From Natronococcus pandeyae (GTDB lineage: Archaea; Halobacteriota; Halobacteria; Halobacteriales; Natrialbaceae): a DNA stretch of 64,000 nucleotides. This document shows, piece after piece, positions 34,448 through 43,169 of this stretch (positions are counted from its first letter, which is position 1; each line of letters starts with the position of its first letter). The notes under the pieces are model-generated. The model worked only from the letters and a program-made list of their open reading frames with translations, was not told the origin of the DNA and did not search any database. Where the stretch lies: assembly GCF_008122205.1 (NCBI RefSeq), contig NZ_PHNJ01000007.1, positions 124,001-188,000 of the forward strand, given 5' to 3'. The position numbers and the translations under genes were made by a program.

Positions 34448-34696
34448 TCCGCTCTCCCTCTCGCCGTTACTCACACGCAGTTCCCGTTTTCAGGCCCTCT
34501 CCCGATCGTCCGGAGCCGTTCGCTCGTCGCGTTCGTCGACGGACTCGAGACGCGGAATGATGCTGGATCGTCCCAACTGAAACGAGTCACACTGCTCGCG
34601 AACTCGCGAGCAGGTGTGCATCGACGTTCGGAGGCCCCGATAGTTGTAACACGCGACCGGCGCTCCCCCGATCGCAGTAAAGAGTGGTCGTTCGGC

Positions 34697-35908
34697 CTAC
34701 GAGAGCGTCGCTCGGATCCGATCGACGACGTAGTCGGCCTCGTCGTCCGCGAGACACATCGGGTTGACCGTGAACTCGTCGTCGTCCAGCCGATCGGCGC
34801 CGACGAACACGCGCGGCGTCTCCCGCCTGAGCGCGCCGACGAGACCCGTCGCGTCGGTCGCCGCGCGATCGGGATCGACGGTCGCGACGACCTGAGTGAC
34901 GGCGTCGGTCTTGTCACCGCCCTCGAGTCGCGTCTCGAGTCCGGGAACGTCGGCGAGCGCCGACTCGAGTCGTTCCGCGCGCTCGTGCCACTCCCGGAGG
35001 CGGGCGTCGTGGTCCTCCTCGATGAACAACTCGAGCGCACGAATCAGACCGACGATCTCCTCCTTGCCGACCTTCATCGAGCGGCCGACGCCCTGGCGCG
35101 GAACCCCGGGCAACTCGTCGGCACCGACGAGGTCCGCCGGCGGATCGTAGGCCGCGTCGGCCGCGTGCATGTCGAGGTGCTGGCGGGCGACCGACCGGAT
35201 CAGGTCTTCGTCGCCGGCGAGGATCCCGGTCGACTGGGGGCCGCGGATCGCCTTCCCGCCGCTGAACGCGACGAGATCCGCGCCCTGCTCGAGGAATCGC
35301 GAGAGGTTTTCGACCGGCGGCAACTCCGCCGCCGCGTCGACGATGACGGGCACGTCGTTGTCGTGGGCGATCTCGCAGACCGTCTCGAGCGGCGGCTGCG
35401 TGTACGGCTTTTCCATGTAGGCGACGGCGACCGTCTCGTCGGTGATCGCCGTCTCGATCTCCCACGGTTCGACGTTCTCCGAGCCGGTGCCGAGGTGGTA
35501 GTCGTTCGTCCCGACGTCGACGATGGTCGCCCCGGCCAGGCGGAGGGCGTGATCGTAGCCGTTCCGGTGGGTCCGCGGCATGACGATCTCGTCCGGGATT
35601 CCCTCGGTGTCGGGCAACCGCGCCATCGTCTCGAGGTCGTCGCCGGCGAGACACGCCGCGGCGGCCATCGACAGCCCGGAACTCGCGCCGCTGGTGACGT
35701 AGCCCGCGTCGGCGCCGGTCACCTCGGCGACGAGTTCCGACGCGCGCTGCTGGAGGTCCGAGATACGGACGAACGCTCGCGAGGCGTCGCGCATCGCGTC
35801 CGCCGCCTCCTCGCGCATCAGCGAGCCGCTGATCCGGGTTTTCGTTCCGGTCGCGTTGATCACGGTCGGCACGCCGAGGTCGTCGTAGATCGTGTGCTCG
35901 TCAGCCAC
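34697..35908 (-). CDS. PLP-dependent enzyme of the SelA/DgaE-like fold
   Basis: The 403-aa protein is of the fold type I aminotransferase superfamily. D191 in VIVDAAAELPP and K219 in FSGGKAIRGPQSTGI are the expected PLP-binding residues. The N-terminal VINATGTKTRISGS block is typical of the SelA-like group, which includes D-glucosaminate-6-phosphate ammonia-lyase (DgaE) as well as selenocysteine synthase. No selenocysteine genes are near, and the locus is sugar-catabolic, so a lyase acting on an amino-sugar acid is more likely. The gene is convergent with the permeases. Confidence 0.85.
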   Translation of the reverse strand: MADEHTIYDDLGVPTVINATGTKTRISGSLMREEAADAMRDASRAFVRISDLQQRASELVAEVTGADAGYVTSGASSGLSMAAAACLAGDDLETMARLPDTEGIPDEIVMPRTHRNGYDHALRLAGATIVDVGTNDYHLGTGSENVEPWEIETAITDETVAVAYMEKPYTQPPLETVCEIAHDNDVPVIVDAAAELPPVENLSRFLEQGADLVAFSGGKAIRGPQSTGILAGDEDLIRSVARQHLDMHAADAAYDPPADLVGADELPGVPRQGVGRSMKVGKEEIVGLIRALELFIEEDHDARLREWHERAERLESALADVPGLETRLEGGDKTDAVTQVVATVDPDRAATDATGLVGALRRETPRVFVGADRLDDDEFTVNPMCLADDEADYVVDRIRATLS

Positions 35909-36271
35909 GCCGAATCACCGAAGGGGATCGAACTGTCATTGGTCGTCGTTCCGTTCGAAAACGGGCCAGAAAAAACTTCCGTCGACGCCCCCCGAACTGG
36001 CCTTCTCGGGCGAGTGGCTGCCGATCTCCCGCACGCTCGGTGATCGCACGACGTCCAATCGGCTGAACGACTGTCTGTCGCATCGGCGATGTCGACCGGT
36101 TCGGATCGTCGCGGCACCACCAGAACCGTCCGTTCGGGAATCAAAACAGTCGCGGCTTTCGGATGCTTTCTTTCAATCCAAACGTCAGAATCGTCATGAA
36201 GGAAACATAGTTTTCTAAAGACGTGAAGATCGGGAGAAGTTCTATTAGTGATGACTGTCTCATGGGTGTTG
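35909..36271. other. Divergent promoter region
   Basis: These 363 bases lie between the PLP-enzyme and lyase genes, which are transcribed away from each other. AT-rich patches at 36170-36250 are the likely lyase promoter. No further gene is seen. Confidence 0.4.
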
Positions 36272-39200
36272 ATGTCTCGCAATGAACGGAGCGGGAGTAG
36301 TAGTGGCTGGAACGACGGTGAGCGGTGTACGGTGACCGACCGATCGACCGATTTCGAGGTCTCGAGACGATCCCTGCTAGCGACAACCGGCGGAGGAATC
36401 CTCGCGGGGCTCACTGCCGGAACGGGGACGGTGTCCGCCGATTCGGACACGCTCAACGCGAAGACGCGTCCAACGCTCTGGACCGAAGGGATGCGCGAGA
36501 ACGCCCGTAACAACGTCGAACGCTACGACTGGGCGGCGAGCGAACGGGATAGCGCGGTCGAAAGCGCCGATGCGTACCTCGAGGAGTATACGCTGGACGA
36601 TCTCTGGCACATGGTCACTTCCCAGGAGATTCCGCGCGGCGGCGGCGTCCCCGGGTTCCGCGAGGACACGATGGGCGGCCACAACGATCCAGGGACGGAT
36701 CGGCCGTGGAAGATGCAGACGAATACGTCCGAGGAGTACGTGGTGCCGACGAACGACTTCGCCGCGTATCGGGAAAGCGGCCTCGACGACCGGGGCATGT
36801 TCGACCCCGACCTCGCAGACGACGACCTCCTGGTCAACGAGGAGCACCCCGAGATGGGCGAGGGCTGGGGCGTCGACGACGGAACCGGATGGATCGACGA
36901 GGACGGTGACATCGGCTCGCCGGGCGAGCGGATGAACTTCGTCGCGTTCTACAACCACTGGCACGTCTGGCGCCCCGGTGGAATTCTCAGAATCGTCTGG
37001 GCGCTTACCGACGCCTACTTGCTCACCGGTGACCGACAGTATTCGCGTGCCGGAACGGTGTTGCTCGATCGCATCGCCGACGTCTACCCCGAGATGGACG
37101 TCTCGGCGTACATGCAGCCCGACTACTGGAACAACCACGGCGGGCGACAGACGGGCCGCGTGATCGGCGGGGGCTGGGAGCCGAACCTCGTCCGGGATCT
37201 CCTCCGGGCGTACGACGCGTTCTTCCCCGGCATGGACGGCGACGACGAACTGGTCGAGTTCCTCGACGCGAAGACCGAGGAGTTCCCCGGCCTCGAGGCG
37301 AAAGATTCCGTCGAGAAAATCCGGAGAAACATCGAGGACAACTTCGTTCGCGAGATGCTGCCGGCGGCGAAGAACTCCGACCTGGTTCCCGGTCGCGGCC
37401 AGCTCTCCACGGTGGCGATCTCGGCCCGCGTACTGGACGAACCCGACGGCTACACCGAGGAGGCCATCGAGTTCGTCTTCCAGCCGGGCGGCGAGCGGTT
37501 CGTCGGCGACGTCTGGAATCGCGAACCCGAGAACTGGATCACGACCGGGGGTGACATCCTCGTGCCGATCGTCGACGTCTGGGACCGCGACGGCTACTCC
37601 AACGAGGCCGCGCCGCTGTACAACCGCATCGAGATGTCGTCGATTCGCCAGGTGGCGGAGGCGCTGAAGGGGTACGACGCCTTCGACGGCGCCGACCTCT
37701 ACCAGCATCCGAAGTTCCGGCACGCGCTTCGGGTGAACTCCGACCTCCTCCTGCTCGATCGACACACGCCCGAAATCGGCGACACCCATCCGAACCGGGG
37801 CGACAACTACCTCAGCCAGTCCGCGACCGAGGACGGCTACGAAGTCATGGGCGACGAGATCTTCGCCCAGCTGTGGCACTTCGCGAACGGCTACTCGACG
37901 GCGGGGATCAACGGCGACGTCTTCGACGCCGACCCGGGCGGGATCAGCGACGAAATCGACGCGATCGTCGACGCCGAGGGGCCGCTCGACCTGCCAAGCC
38001 AGAACCTGGCCGGCTACGGGTTCGCCGCCCTGCGCGACGGCGAGAACTACCTGAACGAGTCGTTCGGAATTACCTACGACTTCTCGAACCTGTTTACGGA
38101 CGCGTCGACGGCGGTCGACGATAGCTTCCCCGAGGCGATCCAGCTCAACGCGGACGACAACGGCGAGTGGTGGGAGTTCGAGTTCGACGTCGATGCGGCC
38201 GGCGAGTACGACCTCGAGATCGAGACGCTGTTCGTCTCGACGTACGGGATCTACGACCTCTCCGTCAACGGCGAGCGCGTCGATACCGTCGACTTCTACA
38301 GCTCGTCGTTCGATCGCGACACGATCACGTACACGGTGGAGTTGGCAGAAGGGACCAACGCGATCCGCTTCGAGAACGTCGGACGGAACGAAGCGTCGGG
38401 CGGTTATCGGATGGCCGTCTACTACCTCGAGCTCTTCGACCAAGACGATCGCGAACGCAGAGATCGGGCGGCGGAACTCGGGAACGCGAAGCGGGCGTTC
38501 TGGCTGTACTACGGCCGCAACAGCATCAACGGTGGCGGCAGCGCGCACAACCACGGCGACACGTTGAACCTTGGCGTCGCCGCTCACGACCTCCAGCTTT
38601 CGCCCGATCTCGGCTACCCGGAAGAGACCGGAGACTGGCCCAAGCGGCGCAACTGGACGGTAAACACGATCAGCCACAACACCGTGACGGTCGACGGAGC
38701 GCGGCAGGATCCCCAGTGGGTCGCCGATCCGCGCCACTTCGAGGGCAGCGACGACCGGGTGAACCTGATCGACGTCGACGCGCGCCACGCGTACGAGCAG
38801 TGTGACGAGTACCGCCGCACGACGGCGATGATCACGGTGGACGAGGAACACTCCTACGCGGTCGACTTCTTCCGTGTCGCCGGCGGCGACGACCACCACT
38901 TCAGCTTCCACGGCGCGAAGGGCGAGGCGAGTACCGAGGGAGTCGACCTCGTTCCACAGGATAGCGGCACCTATGCCGGCGAAGACGTCCCCAAACCCGG
39001 CTACGGCGAAGACTCGGAATACAATCGAGAGGTCGGCAGCGGCTTCAATTACCTGGATAACGTCGAACGCGACGACGACCCCGACCGGAAAGTCACGGTC
39101 GACTGGGACGTCGAGGATCACTGGAACAACCGCGACGACGACGCGGACGGCGTCCACATGCGACTGACCACGTTCGGCGAGTTCGACGAGGTCGCGCTGG

Positions 39201-39979
39201 CCGACGGTCATCCGCCCGACCGCGGCGGCAACCCCGAATCGCTGCGGTACGCGCTGGCCCACCGCAGCGGCGCCGGCCTCGAGAGCACGTTCGTCTCGAC
39301 GATCGAGCACTACGACGGTGAGCGCGTCGTCGACTCGATCGAGGAAGTCGACGTCGCGGGCGGCGACGGCCACGCCGTCAAGATCGAACTCGCCAGCGGC
39401 CGAACCGACTACGTCGTCTGCGCGTTCGACGACCAGGGGACGGTCACCGTCGACGAGACGTTCGAGTTCCGGGGCTTTTTCGGCTGCTACTCGGTCGAAG
39501 ACGGCGAACCCGAGTACGCGTACGTCCAGGACGGCACACTACTCAAGCCAGTCGACGGACAGCCGCTGGTTCAGGAATCGCAGGGGTTCGTCCGCGGGTT
39601 CGTCGAGGACTTCACGCGGGAGATAAGCCTCGAGAACGAACTCGAACTCCGGATTCCCGACGACCAGCGGGCGCTCGAGGAGCGTATCTCGGATTTCGTC
39701 TACGTCGACAACGACGCGTCCGATAGCTGGCGCGGCGACCGCTACGAGGAGCATCAGCCGGTCGAAGAGCGAGACCAGCGAGGGCTGGGCAACGGTGCGT
39801 ACCCTGTCGAAGGCGTTACCGTCGGCCGCGGAAACACGGTTACCGTCGACGTCGGCGAACGGACGTTCGTCAGGCAGTTCAGCGATCCCGATCAGCTCGA
39901 GGACGGCGGCTACGAGTACATCGTCGACGTCGACGACGACGTCAGGATCCCGCTGACCGCGACCTGGTCGCGAGAGTAG
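36272..39979 (+). CDS. Tat-exported heparinase II/III-type polysaccharide lyase with inserted beta-sandwich
   Basis: Counted from ATG 36272 the protein has 1235 aa; starts at 36251 or GTG 36248 are possible. A Tat signal (SRRSLLATTGGGI, RR 32-33) ends near residue 57. Residues about 90-600 form an alpha-helical toroid typical of alginate/heparinase lyases. Residues about 609-723 are a carbohydrate-binding-like sandwich (EWWEFEFDVDAAGEYDLEIE.. to YYLELFDQDD). The heparinase II/III beta domain follows with AHNHGDTLNLGV (H759, H761) and SHNTVTVDGARQ. It should cleave uronate-containing polysaccharide outside the cell by beta-elimination. The lack of a lipobox suggests a secreted or surface-bound enzyme. 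The exact substrate is unknown. Confidence 0.85.
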   Translation: MSRNERSGSSSGWNDGERCTVTDRSTDFEVSRRSLLATTGGGILAGLTAGTGTVSADSDTLNAKTRPTLWTEGMRENARNNVERYDWAASERDSAVESADAYLEEYTLDDLWHMVTSQEIPRGGGVPGFREDTMGGHNDPGTDRPWKMQTNTSEEYVVPTNDFAAYRESGLDDRGMFDPDLADDDLLVNEEHPEMGEGWGVDDGTGWIDEDGDIGSPGERMNFVAFYNHWHVWRPGGILRIVWALTDAYLLTGDRQYSRAGTVLLDRIADVYPEMDVSAYMQPDYWNNHGGRQTGRVIGGGWEPNLVRDLLRAYDAFFPGMDGDDELVEFLDAKTEEFPGLEAKDSVEKIRRNIEDNFVREMLPAAKNSDLVPGRGQLSTVAISARVLDEPDGYTEEAIEFVFQPGGERFVGDVWNREPENWITTGGDILVPIVDVWDRDGYSNEAAPLYNRIEMSSIRQVAEALKGYDAFDGADLYQHPKFRHALRVNSDLLLLDRHTPEIGDTHPNRGDNYLSQSATEDGYEVMGDEIFAQLWHFANGYSTAGINGDVFDADPGGISDEIDAIVDAEGPLDLPSQNLAGYGFAALRDGENYLNESFGITYDFSNLFTDASTAVDDSFPEAIQLNADDNGEWWEFEFDVDAAGEYDLEIETLFVSTYGIYDLSVNGERVDTVDFYSSSFDRDTITYTVELAEGTNAIRFENVGRNEASGGYRMAVYYLELFDQDDRERRDRAAELGNAKRAFWLYYGRNSINGGGSAHNHGDTLNLGVAAHDLQLSPDLGYPEETGDWPKRRNWTVNTISHNTVTVDGARQDPQWVADPRHFEGSDDRVNLIDVDARHAYEQCDEYRRTTAMITVDEEHSYAVDFFRVAGGDDHHFSFHGAKGEASTEGVDLVPQDSGTYAGEDVPKPGYGEDSEYNREVGSGFNYLDNVERDDDPDRKVTVDWDVEDHWNNRDDDADGVHMRLTTFGEFDEVALADGHPPDRGGNPESLRYALAHRSGAGLESTFVSTIEHYDGERVVDSIEEVDVAGGDGHAVKIELASGRTDYVVCAFDDQGTVTVDETFEFRGFFGCYSVEDGEPEYAYVQDGTLLKPVDGQPLVQESQGFVRGFVEDFTREISLENELELRIPDDQRALEERISDFVYVDNDASDSWRGDRYEEHQPVEERDQRGLGNGAYPVEGVTVGRGNTVTVDVGERTFVRQFSDPDQLEDGGYEYIVDVDDDVRIPLTATWSRE

Positions 39980-40113
39980 ACGCGGTCACGGGCAGTCGTA
40001 TCCCTCGTTTTTTCGCAAGACAGCGACTGTCAGCGCGTTTTTCGGATAGACAACCGTCGGTACGCGCTCTAAAACTCGGCTGCCGAGCCTCGAATCGATC
40101 CGTTCGCTGCCTC

Positions 40114-40136
40114 TTTGTTTAATAATATCAAACAAA
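40114..40136. repeat. AT-rich inverted repeat
   Basis: TTTGTTT (40114-40120) and AAACAAA (40130-40136) face each other across a 9-base loop, between two convergent genes. It may act in transcription termination. Confidence 0.4.
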
Positions 40137-40249
40137 ATGTTCGGTTTACCGGGGTAATTACGATCGTATAGCTGTAATAGAAGCGTCGCTCGGTCACTGG
40201 TTATCGCCACTCACACGATAGACCGGCACAAAACGAGTAGGAGACAAAT

Positions 40250-40268
40250 TGTTTAACGGTGTTAAACA
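40250..40268. repeat. Perfect inverted repeat at the isomerase 3' end
   Basis: TGTTTAAC-GGT-GTTAAACA has perfect 8-bp arms and overlaps the stop of the gene at 40262. The position between convergent genes suits a terminator; an operator is less likely. Confidence 0.45.
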
Positions 40269-41038
40269 GACTGTGGGGACGTTGCGCGCCGAAGGTACTC
40301 GAGGTCGCCGTCGATCGCCGTTCGGTACGGACGGTCGTCGTCGACGAACTCGACGTTCACGTAGCCGGAAAATCCGGCATCTTCGAAGATACCGAGCAGT
40401 CGCTCGAGGTCGAAAAAGGCGTCCTCGAGCGGACAGCGGTCGCGGGAGCCGCGTTCCGGCACCGCCTGCACGTGGAGGTTGTTCGAGAGCGGCGCGAGAT
40501 CCTTCGCTTCCTCGAGCAACGCGTCAGGGGGCATCGAGAACGCGGGCTGCCAGTTGAGCCGGCAGTTCTCCCGGTCGACCGACTCGATGAGCCGTCTCGC
40601 CCCCTCGCCGTCGTTCGTGAGCGTGTTCGCGTGCTTTTCGACAGTGACGCCGAGCCCTCGATCGGCCGCGAGCCGACTCACCCGCGAGAGGTCCTCGATC
40701 GCCTGTTCCCAGTGGCCCTCGTCGTGATCGCCGTACTCCTGGCTACCGGCCCAGACGCGGATCAGATCCGCGTCCAGCCGCCGGGCGATCTCGAGTTCGT
40801 GCTCGAGGATATCGTCGAACTCCGGCGCGCCGATGCGCAGGTACGAGCCGTAGACCGGGATCTCGACGCCCGCCGCTCGAGCGACGTCCCGGATGGACCG
40901 ACACGTCTCCGGATCGCCGTCTCCGACGTGATCTTGTCCCCATACTTCGACGCCATCGTAGCCGGCGTCGCCGGCGTCGCGAATGACGGAGTCGACGCTC
41001 GCTTCCTGGTTCGAAATCGTACACAGTCCGATCTGCAT
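40262..41038 (-). CDS. Sugar phosphate isomerase/epimerase-like TIM barrel (1)
   Basis: The 258-aa protein has the xylose-isomerase-like (AP endonuclease 2) fold. It begins MQIGLCTISNQ, with YDGVEVWGQDH, LIRVWAGSQ, VTVEKHANTLT carrying a likely metal-binding glutamate, and YVNVEFVDDD. Members isomerise or epimerise sugars, dehydrate inosose, or act as lyases on 3-keto glycosides. It is followed closely upstream by the esterase gene on the same strand (54 bases), so the two are likely co-transcribed. Confidence 0.85.
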   Translation of the reverse strand: MQIGLCTISNQEASVDSVIRDAGDAGYDGVEVWGQDHVGDGDPETCRSIRDVARAAGVEIPVYGSYLRIGAPEFDDILEHELEIARRLDADLIRVWAGSQEYGDHDEGHWEQAIEDLSRVSRLAADRGLGVTVEKHANTLTNDGEGARRLIESVDRENCRLNWQPAFSMPPDALLEEAKDLAPLSNNLHVQAVPERGSRDRCPLEDAFFDLERLLGIFEDAGFSGYVNVEFVDDDRPYRTAIDGDLEYLRRATSPQSV

Positions 41039-41092
41039 GAACGAGGCGTGAGAGCGCGTCGGCTAAACTGTTTCGCCGTCCGAACGCATCGG

Positions 41093-43123
41093 TCACCGAT
41101 ACCGCGAGAGGTCGGCGCCGTCCCAGTCGAGTTCACGGTCGGCGAGCGCCGGCAGGAGCTGTGGAACGTCGAACTCGCCGACGATCCCGTGGACGTTCAG
41201 CCGGTGGTCGACCGGGATCTCCTCGGTCGTGGCCTGCTCGTAGAACGACGGCAGCGGGTCGACGGCGGAGACCGTCCGGATCGACGGATCGACGACCGCG
41301 GCCAGGAGCGCGTGGATGCCCCACGGACCGCGTCCCTCGATCGCGACGTCGCCGTCTTCGTCTCCGCCGAGCCGGGATCGGAGGTACTCGACGGCGCGAA
41401 GAACGTCGAACGTCTGTAGCGCGAGCAGCGACGTGCCGAGCATCAACGCGTCGGCCGCGAGCTTGTTCACCGTGCCGTGGTAGTCGTCGTAGCCGCCGCC
41501 GTTTTGCTGTCGGGTGTTCACGGTCCGGGAGCGAACCCCGCCGACCCCGCGGGGGTCGGCGACGACGACGGTTCCGTGGTCCCGCGCGAGTGAGGCGATC
41601 TCGTCGCGTCGGTCCTCGATCTCGTCGGTCCCCTCCTCGAGCAACAGGACGAGCGGCTCCTCGCCCGCCGCCTCCTCCGCGGTCACGACGACGGCCGTGA
41701 CGACGACCTCCCGCTCGCTCAGGAAGAACACCTTCTCCCACGTCACGTCCCCCTCGCTCTCGGTCTCGATCGTCCGCGGGTGCAGTCCGGGTCGGTCGCG
41801 CTCGAGGTCGAATCGGTCGACGAGCCGTTCCCGAAGCCGGCGGGCGTACGCCCCCGGATCGTCGACGGTCGGCGCCGTCCCCGCCTCCGGCGCGGTCTCG
41901 CGGACGTACTCGCGGTTCAGGTCGACGACAGTTCTGCCGTCGGGGAACGCGGCCCTGACCTCGCCGTCGTCGGTGCACACGAGCCGTTCCTCGTCCTCGG
42001 TTACCGGATCGCCCGTCTCGAACGTCGGCGGCTCGCCCAGCAGCTGCTGTCGGAACCAGTTGACCGTCGCCTCGCGGAGTTCCGGGCCGAAGCCGTGGGT
42101 CGAGTCGGCGACGGCCAACTCGAGTGCGTCGTCCTCGCCGTACAGGTCGTACACCCTCGAGGCGCGCTCGTAGGACTGGTGCGTGCCCTCGATACAGAGG
42201 AAGTCCGACTGCGCGGCTCCGATCAGCGCCGGCTTCGGCGCGAACGCCAGCAGGAAATCGTCGTACCGGGGCCCGCGCTCGATCGCGCGGTGGACGATCT
42301 GCTCGCCGTCCTGGCCCTGGCCGGTCTTCATGTACGCCTCCTTCGACGTGATGAAACAGCACGGGGCGGCGGCGGCGATCCGATCGTCGGCCAGCATGAG
42401 GTAGCTGGTCTGCATCCCGCCGCCGGAGTTGCCGGTGACGCCGAGGCGGTCGGCGTCGACCTCCGGGCGCGACTCGAGGTAATCGAGCGCGCGGATCCCG
42501 TCCCAGACGAAGTAGCGCGCGACGTTCGCCCCGGCGAACGTGCACTGGCGGGCGAGGTAGCTGTGCTCGAGCGTGTTCGTCCGCGGGTAGTCCCGCGAGT
42601 CGTCGGACTCCGGGATCGATCCCGTCTCGGGATCGTAGAACTGGTGGCGTTCGCCCTGGCCGATCGGATCCATCGCGAGGACGACGAAACCGTTGCGAAC
42701 GAGGTCGATACAGCCCTGCTGGTAGCCCCCGGCGGTCTTCGCCGTGGCGGCGTGGCCGCAGACGAACAGAACGGCGGGACGTGGATCGTCGGCCGACGCC
42801 CCGTCCGGGACGTAGACGTTCGTCGTCACGTGGAAGCCGGGCAGGCTCTCAAAGATCACCGTCTCGACCGCGTAGCCGTCGTACTCGAGTCGGCCGGTCC
42901 GCGTCGCGTTCAGGTCCGTCTTCTTTTCGGGCAGCCCGCCGATCGCCTCGAAGAAGTACTCGCGAACGCGCTCGCGGTGCGCGTCGGCCGCCGAGACCGA
43001 GTCGATCGCCTCTCGTCGTTCGTCCTCGCGTTCGAACTGCGGCTCCGCCAGTCGCCGGAGGTATCGCGGCAGTTGGTTCTCTACGTCGTAGTAGCCGTCG
43101 ACGTTCTCGCTGAACTGGTCCAT
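41093..43123 (-). CDS. Multidomain alpha/beta-hydrolase, acetylxylan-esterase-like
   Basis: The 676-aa protein has an N-terminal helical region, then an alpha/beta-hydrolase core with ESLPGFHVTTNVYVP, DPIGQGERH and nucleophile elbow GNSGGG (S233). HGFG near residue 345 is a candidate catalytic histidine. A second hydrolase-like half follows (VVVADPRGVGGVRS, GRGPWGIHALLAA) but lacks a clear GxSxG elbow, so it is probably non-catalytic. There is no signal peptide, so it acts in the cytoplasm, perhaps deacylating imported oligosaccharides. Confidence 0.8.
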   Translation of the reverse strand: MDQFSENVDGYYDVENQLPRYLRRLAEPQFEREDERREAIDSVSAADAHRERVREYFFEAIGGLPEKKTDLNATRTGRLEYDGYAVETVIFESLPGFHVTTNVYVPDGASADDPRPAVLFVCGHAATAKTAGGYQQGCIDLVRNGFVVLAMDPIGQGERHQFYDPETGSIPESDDSRDYPRTNTLEHSYLARQCTFAGANVARYFVWDGIRALDYLESRPEVDADRLGVTGNSGGGMQTSYLMLADDRIAAAAPCCFITSKEAYMKTGQGQDGEQIVHRAIERGPRYDDFLLAFAPKPALIGAAQSDFLCIEGTHQSYERASRVYDLYGEDDALELAVADSTHGFGPELREATVNWFRQQLLGEPPTFETGDPVTEDEERLVCTDDGEVRAAFPDGRTVVDLNREYVRETAPEAGTAPTVDDPGAYARRLRERLVDRFDLERDRPGLHPRTIETESEGDVTWEKVFFLSEREVVVTAVVVTAEEAAGEEPLVLLLEEGTDEIEDRRDEIASLARDHGTVVVADPRGVGGVRSRTVNTRQQNGGGYDDYHGTVNKLAADALMLGTSLLALQTFDVLRAVEYLRSRLGGDEDGDVAIEGRGPWGIHALLAAVVDPSIRTVSAVDPLPSFYEQATTEEIPVDHRLNVHGIVGEFDVPQLLPALADRELDWDGADLSRYR

Positions 43124-43169
43124 CGAATAGTACGATACTAGCAGTACGATGGATTATAAGTTCGGGTCC

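Noticed and set aside
36377-39373. Minus-strand open frame of about 1000 codons
   Set aside because: Antisense shadow of the heparinase-type lyase; no domain and unlikely composition.
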